Positions 1 to 8,816 of a stretch of DNA of 41,181 nucleotides are shown piece by piece (positions within the stretch are counted from its first letter, which is position 1; every line of letters starts with the position of its first letter). Source of the DNA: Ignavibacteriota bacterium (GTDB lineage: Bacteria; Bacteroidota; Ignavibacteria; UBA10030); NCBI GenBank assembly GCA_022616555.1, contig JAKEEG010000017.1, forward strand, positions 1-41,181, in the 5' to 3' direction. The translations under genes and the position numbers were made by a program. Under the pieces are notes generated by a model. It was not told where the DNA came from. It made no database searches and saw only the letters and a program-made list of their open reading frames with translations.

Positions 1-102
1 ACCGTCATCGGAGACACTCGGCGCTCGGATATCACTCGCCGGTTGACTTCGAACAATTACACTCTTAACTTCGTGTCCAACTTTTCGGGGAAAGATCATT
101 GA
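1..102 (+). CDS. C-terminal tail of an unidentified protein (5' truncated)
   Basis: Frame 1 is open from the left edge to a TGA at 100-102, giving 33 residues that end in NYTLNFVSNFSGKDH. The other two forward frames close earlier, at about 45 and 66. The gene would be co-directional with the DUF58 gene that starts 72 nt later. The alternating polar/aromatic pattern is loosely like a beta-strand end, but nothing identifies the family, and such a short open stretch could be chance. Confidence 0.3.
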   Translation, partial: TVIGDTRRSDITRRLTSNNYTLNFVSNFSGKDH

Positions 103-117
103 GTATCTTAGTATAGA

Positions 118-171
118 GCAATCATTACGGAGTACGAATCCGCGCCAATCACGCAAATCAGTGAAATCCGC
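118..171 (+). repeat. Degenerate AATCAGTG-type leader repeat, copy 1
   Basis: The DNA just before the DUF58 start begins GCAATCATT, continues with AGTACG, then runs through degenerate units of about 9-12 nt (AATCCGCGCC, AATCACGCA, AATCAGTGA, AATCCGC). A closely similar stretch precedes uvrA at 1121-1178. No purine-rich ribosome binding site is visible here, so the repeat occupies the usual place of the Shine-Dalgarno. Confidence 0.55.
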
Positions 172-174
172 ATT

Positions 175-1071
175 ATGCAAGAGTCACTCAAATATCTCCG
201 CCCCGATGTCGTCGCACAGCTTGCGAACATGGAGCTGCGCGCGCGGCTTGTCGTTGAGGGCTTTATCACCGGACTGCATAAAAGCCCGTACCACGGGTTC
301 AGTGTGGAGTTTACCGAGCACCGACCGTACATGCCGGGCGATGAAATCCGCAATATCGATTGGAAAGTGTACGGCAAGACGGACCGCTATTATATCAAGC
401 AGTACGAAGAGGAGACGAACCTTAAGTCGTACATCATCCTCGACGCCAGCAAGTCGATGGACTATTCCTCTAACGGCGGATTGCGCAAGATTGAGTACGC
501 CTCGTACATCGCCGCGGCGCTCGCGTATCTGATGGTAGAGCAGCGCGATGCTGTCGGATTGACGGTGTACGACGAGGCGATACGTTTCTCCTTGCCGCCT
601 CACGCAACGCGGTCGTATCTCAAACAGATCCTCAAGGAACTCGAACAACTTCAGCCGAGCAAGAAGACGGGCATTGCCGCGTCGCTCCACGCGGTAGCAG
701 AGCAGATCAAGCGGCGCGGGTTGGTGATCATCCTCAGCGATTTGTTCGACGACCCCGCGCAAGTGATGACGGCGTTCAAGCATTTCCGCCACAAGGCCAA
801 CGAGGTGATCGTGATGCAGGTGCTCGACCCGATGGAGCGCTCGTTCGCGTTCGGGAGCGACGCGGTTTTTCGCGACATGGAGACGAAGGAGGAGCTGATG
901 ACTCAGCCCTGGCACATCCAGAAGGCTTACCAGCAATCGATGCAGGAATTTTTGGAGCGCTACAAGCGCGAGTGCCGCGAGAATGCCATCGAGTACGTGC
1001 TGCTCGATACCAGCACGCCGTTTGACAGAGCGCTTTTTGAATATTTGAATAAGCGAAAGAGGATTGTGTGA
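175..1071 (+). CDS. DUF58 family protein (von Willebrand A-like fold)
   Basis: This 298-residue protein carries the DUF58 signature: a YMPGDEIRNIDWKVYGKTDR block at about 52-71, followed by IKQYEEE. A vWA-like metal-site motif DASKSMD sits at 90-96. DUF58 proteins are commonly encoded beside MoxR-type AAA+ ATPases and are thought to act with them in assembling or activating protein complexes. The ATPase, if present, lies outside the window. No signal peptide or membrane segment is seen, so it should be cytoplasmic. The ATG at 175 is the first good start, but there is no clear ribosome binding site; a repeat lies in front of it. The family call is secure and the specific role unknown. Confidence 0.88.
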   Translation: MQESLKYLRPDVVAQLANMELRARLVVEGFITGLHKSPYHGFSVEFTEHRPYMPGDEIRNIDWKVYGKTDRYYIKQYEEETNLKSYIILDASKSMDYSSNGGLRKIEYASYIAAALAYLMVEQRDAVGLTVYDEAIRFSLPPHATRSYLKQILKELEQLQPSKKTGIAASLHAVAEQIKRRGLVIILSDLFDDPAQVMTAFKHFRHKANEVIVMQVLDPMERSFAFGSDAVFRDMETKEELMTQPWHIQKAYQQSMQEFLERYKRECRENAIEYVLLDTSTPFDRALFEYLNKRKRIV

Positions 1072-1107
1072 GCAGTAGTTGAGTAGTGAAGTAGTGGAGT
1101 ATTTGAG
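1070..1107. repeat. Short GTAGT/GAGTA simple repeat
   Basis: Immediately after (and overlapping) the DUF58 stop codon, the DNA runs AGTAGTTGAGTAGTGA and then AGTAGTGGAGTATTTGAG. This is a degenerate tandem of 6-9 nt GAGTAGT units. It looks like a simple-sequence repeat and does not form an obvious terminator hairpin. Confidence 0.5.
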
Positions 1108-1120
1108 CTTGTGATTTAAT

Positions 1121-1178
1121 GCAATCATTTTGAAGTACGCATCTGTGCGAATCAGTGTGAATCAGTCTGAAATCAGCG
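1121..1178 (+). repeat. Degenerate AATCAGTG-type leader repeat, copy 2
   Basis: This copy starts GCAATCATT like copy 1 at 118, has AGTACGCATC, then tandem units GCGAATCAGT, GTGAATCAGT, CTGAAATCAGCG. It ends 4 nt before the uvrA ATG at 1183. As with copy 1, no Shine-Dalgarno is seen between it and the start codon. Confidence 0.55.
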
Positions 1179-1182
1179 AACT

Positions 1183-4056
1183 ATGGATGAGAAGTTAGTC
1201 GTTAAGGGCGCACGCGTCCACAACCTAAAAAATATCGATGTCGAAATTCCCCGCGACCAGTTAGTCGTCATTACGGGACTTTCCGGCTCGGGAAAGTCCA
1301 GCCTCGCGTTCGATACAATCTACGCTGAGGGTCAACGCCGCTACGTCGAGAGCCTTTCTGCCTACGCGCGGCAGTTCATCGGTTTGATGGAGCGCCCTGA
1401 TGTGGACTACATCGAGGGGCTAAGCCCGTGTATTTCTATCGAGCAGAAGACAGTCAGTCACAATCCCCGCTCTACTGTCGGCACTGTTACTGAGATATAC
1501 GATTTCCTACGCTTGCTCTTCGCGCGCGTCGGCACACAGTTCTGCTATAATTGCGGACGCAAGGTTCAGCGCCAGACCGTCGATCAGATCATCGATGCCA
1601 TTCTGAAGTATCCCGCCGGCACAAAATTGCAGATCCTTGCTCCTGTCGTAAAGGGACGCAAGGGGCATTACCGCGAGCTTTTCGAGCAAATCCGCAAGGA
1701 CGGTTTTGTCCGCGTACGCACGGACGGCGAAGTGCGGGAAATTCACGACGGGATGAAAGTCGACCGCTACAAGATTCACAATATCGAGATTGTCGTTGAC
1801 CGCATACAGGTGAAAAAGGAGATACGCTCGCGCATCGCGGAGTCAGTTGAAGTTGCTCTGCGATACGGCGAGGGTGTGATGATGGTGAACGACGGGGGGC
1901 AGGATCAATTGTTTAGCCAGCGCTACGCGTGCCACTTCTGCGGCATCAGCTACGACGAGCTTGCACCCAACTCCTTTTCATTCAACTCGCCTTCCGGCTA
2001 CTGCGCGGATTGTGAGGGATTGGGCGAGCACAGAGCATTCGACCTTAATTTAATTATCCCCGACGAGAATCTCTCGATTAATGATGAAGGTTTGGCTCCG
2101 CTCGGCAAGCCGCGGCCCACATGGATGTTCAGTCAGTTGGGCGCTGTGGCGAAGCGGTACGGATTCGACTTTGACACGCCGATTAAGAAGATACCGGCGA
2201 AAGCGCGCGAGGTGCTTTTACACGGCGCGGGAGACGAGAAATTCGACGTCGAGTATAATGTCGGAGGCGGCCGCCCAGTCGTCTACAAGCATCGCTACGG
2301 CGGCATGATGGACATGTTGAAGCGCTATTACGACGAGACGACATCCAACCAAATCCGCGAATGGGTGGAATCGTTCATGACCACCTCCGTCTGCAAAACG
2401 TGTAACGGGGGACGGCTCAGGAAGGAGAGCCTCGCCGTAAAGCTGGAGGATGCGAAGACGGGTGATCAATGGACGATTTCGAATGTTGTGGGGAGGTCGA
2501 TTCAAGACGCACGCGAATTCTTCGCCAAGCTCACGTTCACCGACAGGCAGATGGAAATCGCGCGGCAGGTATTGAAGGAAATTACTCAACGTTTGGATTT
2601 CCTGTTGAACGTCGGTCTGGATTATCTCACGCTTGACCGCTCAGCGCGCACGCTCTCAGGCGGTGAAGGACAGCGTATCCGCCTTGCGACGCAAATCGGC
2701 ACGCAGCTTGTTGGCGTGTTGTATATTCTCGACGAACCCAGCATCGGCTTGCACCAGCGCGACAATATCAAGCTGATTAATTCGCTAAAGTCCCTGCGCG
2801 ATATCGGTAATACCATTGTCGTTGTTGAACACGACAAGGAGATGATCCAGCACGCAGATTTTGTGCTCGACCTTGGCCCCGGAGCAGGAGAGCATGGTGG
2901 GCACGTTGTCACGTATGGTAAACCCAGTCAATTGAAAATTAAAAACGGAAAATTAAAAAGCAACGGGAATGGGTATGATGGCCAATCGTTGACGGCGCTG
3001 TACCTTAAGGGAAAAAAATCGATTGAAATTCCCAAAGAGCGGCGGAGGGGGAGCGGTAAATTCATAACGTTGAAAGGCGCATCGGGGAACAATCTCAAGG
3101 ATCTGACGGTGAAATTTCCCCTTGGGACGTTTATCTGTGTCACGGGCGTCAGCGGCTCCGGAAAATCGACGCTCATCAACGAGACGCTGTATCCGATTCT
3201 CTCGAAGAAATTCTATCAGACGAAAGTCGTTCCGCTCCCGCATAAGGGAATAGAAGGGCTTGACCAGATTGACAAAGTCATCGATATCGACCAGTCGCCC
3301 ATCGGCAGAACGCCGCGCTCGAATCCTGCAACGTATACAGGCCTGTTTACGCTCATTCGGGATTTATTTACAGAGTTGCCCGAGGCGAAAATCCGGGGAT
3401 ACAAAGCCGGGCGGTTCAGCTTTAATGTGAAGGGCGGCAGGTGTGAAAACTGCGAGGGCGACGGTCTAAAGCGTATCGAGATGAACTTCCTGCCGGACGT
3501 CTATGTCCTGTGCGATGTTTGTCGCGGCAAACGCTACAATCGCGAAACGCTTGAGGTGCATTATAAGAGTAAGTCGATTTCCGACGTGTTGGAGATGACC
3601 GTGGAGGATGCAATCGAATTGTTCAGCGAGCTTCTGCGCGTCCAACGCAAGCTGCAAACTCTCTACGATGTGGGTTTGGGATATATCCGGTTAGGACAGC
3701 AGGCGACGACGCTCTCCGGCGGCGAAGCGCAGCGTGTGAAGCTCTCGACGGAGCTTTCGAAGGTCGGGACTGGTCAGACACTCTATATACTTGATGAGCC
3801 GACGACGGGACTGCACTTTGAAGATATCCGTATGCTACTCTCCGTGCTAAACAAGCTTGTAGACAAGGGCAATACGGTGATCGTCATCGAGCATAATTTG
3901 GACGTGATTAAGACAGCGGATTGGCTTATCGATTTGGGTCCCGAAGGCGGGCATGATGGCGGAGAAATTGTGTCAGAAGGAACGCCGGAAGAAGTTGCGA
4001 AGAATAAGCGGTCATACACAGGAGTATTTCTTAAGAGCGAGCTCGCCGGGAAGTAG
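1183..4056 (+). CDS. uvrA: UvrABC excinuclease subunit A
   Basis: UvrA is the damage-sensing ABC-type ATPase of nucleotide excision repair; it dimerises and loads UvrB on lesions. The 957-residue length fits the family. Both ATPase halves are intact: Walker [10 protein letters not shown] at 32-40 and GVSGSGKST near 655, with ABC signatures LSGGEGQR and LSGGEAQR and Walker B LDEPS/LDEPT. Two zinc modules are complete: CHFC with CADC, and CENC with CDVC. A short lysine-rich insert (KIKNGKLKS, near residue 585) follows the first ATPase half and coincides with an A/T-rich DNA repeat. The ATG follows an AATCAGTG-type repeat and has no clear ribosome binding site. It converges with the glycosylase gene, with one base between the two stop codons. 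Confidence 0.97.
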   Translation: MDEKLVVKGARVHNLKNIDVEIPRDQLVVITGLSGSGKSSLAFDTIYAEGQRRYVESLSAYARQFIGLMERPDVDYIEGLSPCISIEQKTVSHNPRSTVGTVTEIYDFLRLLFARVGTQFCYNCGRKVQRQTVDQIIDAILKYPAGTKLQILAPVVKGRKGHYRELFEQIRKDGFVRVRTDGEVREIHDGMKVDRYKIHNIEIVVDRIQVKKEIRSRIAESVEVALRYGEGVMMVNDGGQDQLFSQRYACHFCGISYDELAPNSFSFNSPSGYCADCEGLGEHRAFDLNLIIPDENLSINDEGLAPLGKPRPTWMFSQLGAVAKRYGFDFDTPIKKIPAKAREVLLHGAGDEKFDVEYNVGGGRPVVYKHRYGGMMDMLKRYYDETTSNQIREWVESFMTTSVCKTCNGGRLRKESLAVKLEDAKTGDQWTISNVVGRSIQDAREFFAKLTFTDRQMEIARQVLKEITQRLDFLLNVGLDYLTLDRSARTLSGGEGQRIRLATQIGTQLVGVLYILDEPSIGLHQRDNIKLINSLKSLRDIGNTIVVVEHDKEMIQHADFVLDLGPGAGEHGGHVVTYGKPSQLKIKNGKLKSNGNGYDGQSLTALYLKGKKSIEIPKERRRGSGKFITLKGASGNNLKDLTVKFPLGTFICVTGVSGSGKSTLINETLYPILSKKFYQTKVVPLPHKGIEGLDQIDKVIDIDQSPIGRTPRSNPATYTGLFTLIRDLFTELPEAKIRGYKAGRFSFNVKGGRCENCEGDGLKRIEMNFLPDVYVLCDVCRGKRYNRETLEVHYKSKSISDVLEMTVEDAIELFSELLRVQRKLQTLYDVGLGYIRLGQQATTLSGGEAQRVKLSTELSKVGTGQTLYILDEPTTGLHFEDIRMLLSVLNKLVDKGNTVIVIEHNLDVIKTADWLIDLGPEGGHDGGEIVSEGTPEEVAKNKRSYTGVFLKSELAGK
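2931..2960. repeat. A/T-rich repeat-like insert inside uvrA
   Basis: The coding strand reads ATTGAAAATTAAAAACG then GAAAATTAAAAAG: two copies of a GAAAATTAAAAA unit. It encodes [11 protein letters not shown], where other UvrA proteins have a short linker before the TALYLKG-equivalent segment. Base composition is sharply more A-rich than the surrounding gene. Confidence 0.5.
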
Positions 4057-4057
4057 G

Positions 4058-4660
4058 TTACTTCGACACCCACGGATTGTCTTTCACAAAAAACCGCCAT
4101 TGCTTTTCAATCCCGACGCGTATCCCAATTCGCGTTGACCGTTTTATGTTCGAGGCCGGGGTGCGCTCTCCGTTCAAGATGTAGATTGTTTTGCCAAGCA
4201 AGTCGGTACCGTTATCTTTCCCTGTAATTGCGAATGCCTGGCAAAACTTGGCGGGTCCGTTTGTAAGCTGGTGTGAGACAATTTTTCGCCCTTTCATCTC
4301 TGCACGCCTGCCCCTCTGTCGATTTTTCTTCATGATGTCGACTCCGGCAATCGGTTCTACTGCTCGAATCAGTACTGCCTCGCCGATTCCAATTTTTTGC
4401 GTAACGACATTCGCGCACCAGTGCATGCCGTACGTGAAGTACACATAGAGATGCCCGCAGGCATCGAACATCACAGCATTGCGCGTTGTTTTCCCGCGGA
4501 ACGAATGCGCTGCCGGGTCGCCTGTGCAGTACGCCTCGGTCTCGACAATTTTACCGATGAGCAATTTGCCCCGAAACTTTCTTACTATGTATTTACCAAG
4601 AAGGTCTTGAGCGACGCGGGTAGTAGGACGGAGGTAAAAGGAGCGGGGAAGCGGTTTCAA
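4058..4660 (-). CDS. mpg: DNA-3-methyladenine glycosylase (AAG/Mpg family)
   Basis: This 200-residue monofunctional glycosylase of the alkyladenine (AAG) type excises alkylated purines to start base excision repair. The family blocks are in order: LPRSFYLRPT at 4-13, the ETEAY motif with the catalytic glutamate at 40-44, DPAAHSFRGKTTRNAVMF, GHLYVYFTYGMHWCANVV, and VLIRAVEP. The start is TTG at 4660. No in-frame ATG/GTG lies between it and the preceding gene, and the TTG sits exactly at the domain boundary. No ribosome binding site is visible. The start is 22 nt beyond the aldehyde dehydrogenase stop, so translational coupling is likely. Two DNA-repair genes, this and uvrA, meet tail to tail. 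Confidence 0.93.
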   Translation of the reverse strand: MKPLPRSFYLRPTTRVAQDLLGKYIVRKFRGKLLIGKIVETEAYCTGDPAAHSFRGKTTRNAVMFDACGHLYVYFTYGMHWCANVVTQKIGIGEAVLIRAVEPIAGVDIMKKNRQRGRRAEMKGRKIVSHQLTNGPAKFCQAFAITGKDNGTDLLGKTIYILNGERTPASNIKRSTRIGIRVGIEKQWRFFVKDNPWVSK

Positions 4661-4682
4661 GTGCAGAATGAGGAGTATGGAA

Positions 4683-6323
4683 TTACTTCTTATCGACTTT
4701 TTTTATTAAGCGTTCGACGTCTGCTTCTGAGAGTCCAGTGCCATACACAGCGTCCGTCGAAGTTTGTGTTTTTGCAGGAGGAGCGGCTTCTGTCTTCTGA
4801 CTACTGATAACTGACTTCTGTGCAGTGTTCCCGGCTTTCAGGCGGATACGTTCCTCAATTTCGCGGATCCAAGAATGCGATGATTCTACGGTACGTTGAG
4901 GTTTAGGCATTTGAATAGGCTCTGTTGTATTGACGACATCCGCTGAGGTGCTCGCGAATTTTTCCGGCGGATTAATTGGCCGTGTCTCGAACGCCAGTCG
5001 CTTCACGTTGATAAGATGCTTGGCGGAAACATTTTCTGATATGATTGACCCTCCGAATGTGCCGGGTCCCAATGTCATTGAGGGCAGCAATTCGTTCGTA
5101 TAGCCGACAGCCCCGAGAGCCGCTTGCGTGTTCACGAGAACACGGAAGGCGGGCTTTTCAAGTCCAAACTTGAGCACGATTTCCGGGTCGGTGCAATGAA
5201 TCACCATCGTATGCCCGATTCCGCCGAACTCCAGCATCTCGATCGCGCGTTCGCAACCTTCGCGGTAACCGTTGACAGCAAACATCGAGAGCACGGGTGA
5301 GAGCTTCTCTCGGGAGAGAGGATACTCACGTCCAACAGCTGGCAGTTCTGCAATCAGGCACGATGTTTCTCGAGGTACATCGAAACCGGCTTTCCGCGCA
5401 ATGAATGCTGGCGGTTTCCCGACAATGTCAGGATTGATAGCTCCGCGAGGGTCGAACATCGTGCTGCTGAGGCGCGCGATTTCTTCCGGCGAGCAGAAGT
5501 ACGCATCGCGCTTTTTGAATTCGTCGATTACCAAGCGTTTCACCGGCTCATCGACGATGACACCGGATTCTGTCGAACACAAGACGCCCCAGTCGAACAT
5601 TTTGCCGGAGACAATATCGGCGACGGCTTTCTTTACGTTTGCCGTGCGCTCGATAAACGCCGGCACGTTGCCTGAGCCTACGCCGTAGGCAGGTCTGCCA
5701 GAGCTATATGCTGCGCGCACCATCGGATTCGAACCGGTTGCCAGGATGACCGCCGTCTTCTTGTGTTTCATCAGCTCCGTTGTTCCTTCGATCGAAGGAG
5801 TAGACATGCAGGCGATAAGCCCCGGCGGCGCACCGGCTGTTTCTGCGGCTTGTGCGATGATTCGTGTCGCTTCGAATGTTGAATTCACCGCACGCGGATG
5901 GGGGCTTGCAACGAATCCATTGCGCCCTTTCACAGAGATAATGGCTTTGAACATAACTGTGGATGTCGGGTTTGTTGAGGGAATCAACGCAGCAACAACC
6001 CCCATCGGCTCTGCGATCTCAATGATTTTCTTCTCCTGGTCGTCGTTAATGACGCCGACAGTCTTGAGGTCTTTGATGGACTCCCAGACCCGCTTGGTCG
6101 CGAACTCATTCTTTTTCTTTTTATCTTCGGATTTTCCGAAGCCTGTTTCCTCGTGCGCCATCTTGCCGAGCTTCTCAGCAGCAGCAAATCCGGCATCGAC
6201 CATGGCTTTCACGATCTTATCCACCTGCTCTTGTGTGAATTTCCGGAATGCTAGCTGCGCTTCCTTCGCCTTGTTGACGAGATCGCGAGCTTCCTGTATG
6301 GATGTGAGGTCTTTATCTGCCAT
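4683..6323 (-). CDS. CoA-acylating aldehyde dehydrogenase with C-terminal tail helix
   Basis: The 546-residue protein belongs to the CoA-dependent acetaldehyde/propionaldehyde dehydrogenase group (EutE/PduP/AdhE N-terminal type), which converts an aldehyde, CoA and NAD+ to acyl-CoA. The catalytic cysteine is C249 in WGVLCSTESG. Other family blocks are PSTNPTSTVMFKAI near 115-128, EFGGIGHTMVIH near 365-376 and TLGPGTFGGS near 417-426. The catalytic core ends near 460. An extension of about 85 residues follows: a proline/serine-rich linker with a repeat-derived QKSVISSQKTE, then a short amphipathic helix GLSEADVERLIKKV at 530-543. Such linker-plus-helix tails resemble encapsulation peptides of bacterial microcompartment enzymes, but no shell gene lies in the window. 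The physiological aldehyde is unknown. Confidence 0.9.
   Translation of the reverse strand: MADKDLTSIQEARDLVNKAKEAQLAFRKFTQEQVDKIVKAMVDAGFAAAEKLGKMAHEETGFGKSEDKKKKNEFATKRVWESIKDLKTVGVINDDQEKKIIEIAEPMGVVAALIPSTNPTSTVMFKAIISVKGRNGFVASPHPRAVNSTFEATRIIAQAAETAGAPPGLIACMSTPSIEGTTELMKHKKTAVILATGSNPMVRAAYSSGRPAYGVGSGNVPAFIERTANVKKAVADIVSGKMFDWGVLCSTESGVIVDEPVKRLVIDEFKKRDAYFCSPEEIARLSSTMFDPRGAINPDIVGKPPAFIARKAGFDVPRETSCLIAELPAVGREYPLSREKLSPVLSMFAVNGYREGCERAIEMLEFGGIGHTMVIHCTDPEIVLKFGLEKPAFRVLVNTQAALGAVGYTNELLPSMTLGPGTFGGSIISENVSAKHLINVKRLAFETRPINPPEKFASTSADVVNTTEPIQMPKPQRTVESSHSWIREIEERIRLKAGNTAQKSVISSQKTEAAPPAKTQTSTDAVYGTGLSEADVERLIKKVDKK
4787..4820. repeat. 34-bp repeat, copy inside the aldehyde dehydrogenase gene
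   Basis: Plus strand: CTTCTGTCTTCTGACTAC then TGATAACTGACTTCTG. It matches 34420-34453 at 30 of 34 positions with no gaps. On the coding (minus) strand it encodes QKSVISSQKTE in the linker before the tail helix. The unit itself is a degenerate CTTCTGACT tandem. Confidence 0.75.
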
Positions 6324-6381
6324 AGTGGTTTTTCTTTGAGCAAAATGTAATGTAAATTTCTTCCACTGTCAATTTCTATCT

Positions 6382-7119
6382 ATGAAACGTCAACTTGATT
6401 GGCTGTTACGCTCTTCCGGTTGTAAAGTCTTACTCGAAGACGAGCACCTACTCGTTCTTGCCAAGCCTGCGAATTTGCTCGTTCTTCCCGACCGGTTTAA
6501 CAAGGCGCTTGCGAATCTCTATTCAATCCTCATAGAGGAGCTTGGGAAAATTTACATTGTCCATCGCATTGACAAGGAGACGAGCGGAGTCATTATTTTT
6601 GCCAAGACTGCCGAAGCCCATGCAGAGTTGAATAGACAATTTGAAAACAGGGAGGTAGAGAAAATCTACCATGCGATTGTCGAAGGAACGCCGAGCGCTG
6701 ACAAAGGCGCCATCGAGCTGTACCTTTCCGAAAACGCGCAAGGCACAATGAGAGTCGATAGGAAGGGGAAGGAAGCAGTGACGCAATACTCGGTGCGCGA
6801 GCGATTTCAGGGTTATGCGCTCGTTGAAGCAAAGCCGAAAACAGGCCGCCTTCACCAAATCCGCGTACATCTGAAAGCTATCGGTATGCCGCTACTTTGC
6901 GATAAGCTGTACGGAAACGGGATAGGATTTTTCTTATCGCAAATTAAGCCGGGATACAAAAGCGCTGGAGAGGAGAAGCCGTTATTGCAGAGAACGGCAT
7001 TGCATGCGTCGAGCTTAACATTCAAACATCCAATAGACGGTAAGGAAGTAACCCTCATCGCGGAACTGCCGAAGGACATGAATTCTGTGCTGAAGTACCT
7101 GAGGAAATTTAGAGCGTGA
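6382..7119 (+). CDS. RluA-family pseudouridine synthase
   Basis: This 245-residue enzyme isomerises uridine to pseudouridine in structured RNA. The catalytic aspartate is D64 in the signature HRIDKETSGVI (61-71). The RLHQIRVHLKAIGMPLLCDKLYG block near 156-178 is also typical. No S4 RNA-binding domain is present at the N-terminus, so it is a short RluA/RluC/D-type catalytic module. The exact rRNA or tRNA target cannot be read from sequence. It is divergent from the aldehyde dehydrogenase gene (58 nt apart) and convergent with ruvB, with 3 nt between stop codons and no terminator in between. Confidence 0.92.
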   Translation: MKRQLDWLLRSSGCKVLLEDEHLLVLAKPANLLVLPDRFNKALANLYSILIEELGKIYIVHRIDKETSGVIIFAKTAEAHAELNRQFENREVEKIYHAIVEGTPSADKGAIELYLSENAQGTMRVDRKGKEAVTQYSVRERFQGYALVEAKPKTGRLHQIRVHLKAIGMPLLCDKLYGNGIGFFLSQIKPGYKSAGEEKPLLQRTALHASSLTFKHPIDGKEVTLIAELPKDMNSVLKYLRKFRA

Positions 7120-7122
7120 GCG

Positions 7123-8160
7123 TTAGAACAGCGAATTTTGAGATGCAGGTTTTTTATTCATCCCAAAATGTCGATACGCTGAATCGGTTGCCTCGCGGCC
7201 ACGCGGAGTGCGTTGCATGAATCCCTCTTGAATCAAATATGGCTCGTACACTTCTTCGATGGTGCCCGCTTCTTCTCCGACCGCGACGGCGAGGGTGCTT
7301 AATCCTACCGGACCGCCATTGTATTTTTCGATGATTGCCCGCAGAATGCGCTTATCCATTTCGTCCAAACCGTGACTGTCAACCTCGAGGGCTTTGAGGG
7401 AGAAGTCGGCAACGTCGCGTGTAATGACGCCCTTGTGTTGTTCGAGACGAGCGTCAGCTTGTGCGAAATCGCGGCAGCGTTTGAGCAGCCGGTTTGCGAT
7501 ACGCGGAGTACCTCGTGAGCGGGTGGAGAGCTCGCTGATAGCATCTTTTTCAATAGAGATATTTAATATCGAAGCCGAACGGCGGATAATTTTTTGCAGC
7601 TGGTCGCTGTTGTAATAATCCAGACGGTTGGTGATGCCGAAACGCGATCGCAAGGGAGAGCTGAGTAGTCCAGCTCGCGTCGTCGCCCCTACCAACGTGA
7701 ACGGCTGGAGAGCAAGCTGAATCGTTTTCGCACCCGGCCCGCTGTCTATTACGATGTCGACGCGGAAGTCTTCCATTGCCGAGTACAGGTATTCTTCCAA
7801 CTTTGCCGGGACGCGGTGGATTTCATCGATAAATAGCACTTCGCCTGCTTCCAGAGAGGTGAGGATGCCCGCGAGGTCACCTGGTTTTTCCAGAGCAGGA
7901 CCCGAAGTAATTTTGATGCCCGCGCCCATTTCACTTGAAATAATATGGGCGAGAGTGGTTTTGCCCAAGCCGGGAGGACCCGTGAGCAGAACATGGTCGA
8001 GTGATTCCTTGCGTTGTTTTGCCGCGGTGATGAACACGTGGAGGTTATCGACGATCTTTTCCTGCCCGACGAAATCGTGGAACTCCGCCGGGCGGAGCGT
8101 CTGGTCGAGCTCCAGCTCGTTCTCAAAGCGTTCGGGGGCGGTGATGTCGGATTTTCGCAT
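7123..8160 (-). CDS. ruvB: Holliday junction branch migration ATPase RuvB
   Basis: RuvB is the AAA+ hexameric motor that drives branch migration with RuvA. With the ATG at 8160 it has 345 residues, the usual size. Walker A GPPGLGKT is at 61-68, Walker B LFIDEIHR at 109-116, and the sensor/arginine-finger region [18 protein letters not shown] at 158-175. A C-terminal winged helix ([14 protein letters not shown]) follows. An upstream in-frame TTG at 8181 would add seven residues, but neither start has a strong ribosome binding site and the ATG matches family N-termini. It is the last gene of recJ-ruvC-ruvA-ruvB, 50 nt after ruvA. Confidence 0.96.
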   Translation of the reverse strand: MRKSDITAPERFENELELDQTLRPAEFHDFVGQEKIVDNLHVFITAAKQRKESLDHVLLTGPPGLGKTTLAHIISSEMGAGIKITSGPALEKPGDLAGILTSLEAGEVLFIDEIHRVPAKLEEYLYSAMEDFRVDIVIDSGPGAKTIQLALQPFTLVGATTRAGLLSSPLRSRFGITNRLDYYNSDQLQKIIRRSASILNISIEKDAISELSTRSRGTPRIANRLLKRCRDFAQADARLEQHKGVITRDVADFSLKALEVDSHGLDEMDKRILRAIIEKYNGGPVGLSTLAVAVGEEAGTIEEVYEPYLIQEGFMQRTPRGREATDSAYRHFGMNKKPASQNSLF

Positions 8161-8210
8161 AGCGCTCACAAGGTACCGCAAAGAGCGTTGAAGTGCAAGG
8201 TCATGCAGTG

Positions 8211-8813
8211 TTAGCGGGAGATGAAGCGGAGAGCGGACTTAATCAGCTCTTCAATGGACAGCGTCTTGCCGTTTTGCTCGTTCAAGACTTGGCGGATTGC
8301 TTTTTCTGCGACAGCGCGCTGATAACCAAGCGAGGTGAGGGCGAGTAATGCTTCAGCTCGTACATTGGAAGCTTCATCGCTTGGATAACCGCTTATGCCT
8401 GCGGGTGAGATTCTGCTCACTTTCTCGCGTAATTCGACAACCAAGCGTTCGGCGGTTTTTTTGCCGACGCCTGGTACCGAAGTAAGGGCTGAGATATTTC
8501 CGCCTGCGATGTGCCGTTTCAGCTCGTCGAGTGTAATACCGGAGAGTATTCCCTGCGCAATTTTGGGCCCGATACCGTTCACGGTTATTAATAACCGGAA
8601 CACCTCACGTTCGTTTTCCGTCGCAAATCCGTACAGTTGCAAGGCATCTTCGCGAACAACGAGATGTGTGAAGAGCGTTACGGCAGTGTCCACCGCGCCG
8701 ATTTTTTCAAAGGTCGAGAGTGGGATACTCACAGCATACCCGACGCCGTTGGTATTCACAACGATTTCGGTTGGACTTTTGGTTTTAAGAATTCCGGTGA
8801 GTGTTGCAATCAT
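8211..8813 (-). CDS. ruvA: Holliday junction DNA helicase subunit RuvA
   Basis: This 200-residue protein matches RuvA, which tetramerises on four-way junctions and targets RuvB to them. Its layout is an N-terminal OB fold ([19 protein letters not shown]), two helix-hairpin-helix motifs ([13 protein letters not shown] and [20 protein letters not shown]) and a C-terminal RuvB-contacting domain ([12 protein letters not shown] to the end). Its ATG is 3 nt after the ruvC stop, so it is cotranscribed and probably translationally coupled with ruvC. Confidence 0.97.
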   Translation of the reverse strand: MIATLTGILKTKSPTEIVVNTNGVGYAVSIPLSTFEKIGAVDTAVTLFTHLVVREDALQLYGFATENEREVFRLLITVNGIGPKIAQGILSGITLDELKRHIAGGNISALTSVPGVGKKTAERLVVELREKVSRISPAGISGYPSDEASNVRAEALLALTSLGYQRAVAEKAIRQVLNEQNGKTLSIEELIKSALRFISR

Positions 8814-8816
8814 GTT

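Noticed and set aside
184-1128. 314-codon ORF opposite the DUF58 gene
   Set aside because: Arginine/leucine-rich shadow of a well-supported gene; no family features.
8161-8181. TTG start of ruvB at 8181
   Set aside because: The ATG at 8160 fits family N-termini and the TTG has no better ribosome binding site.
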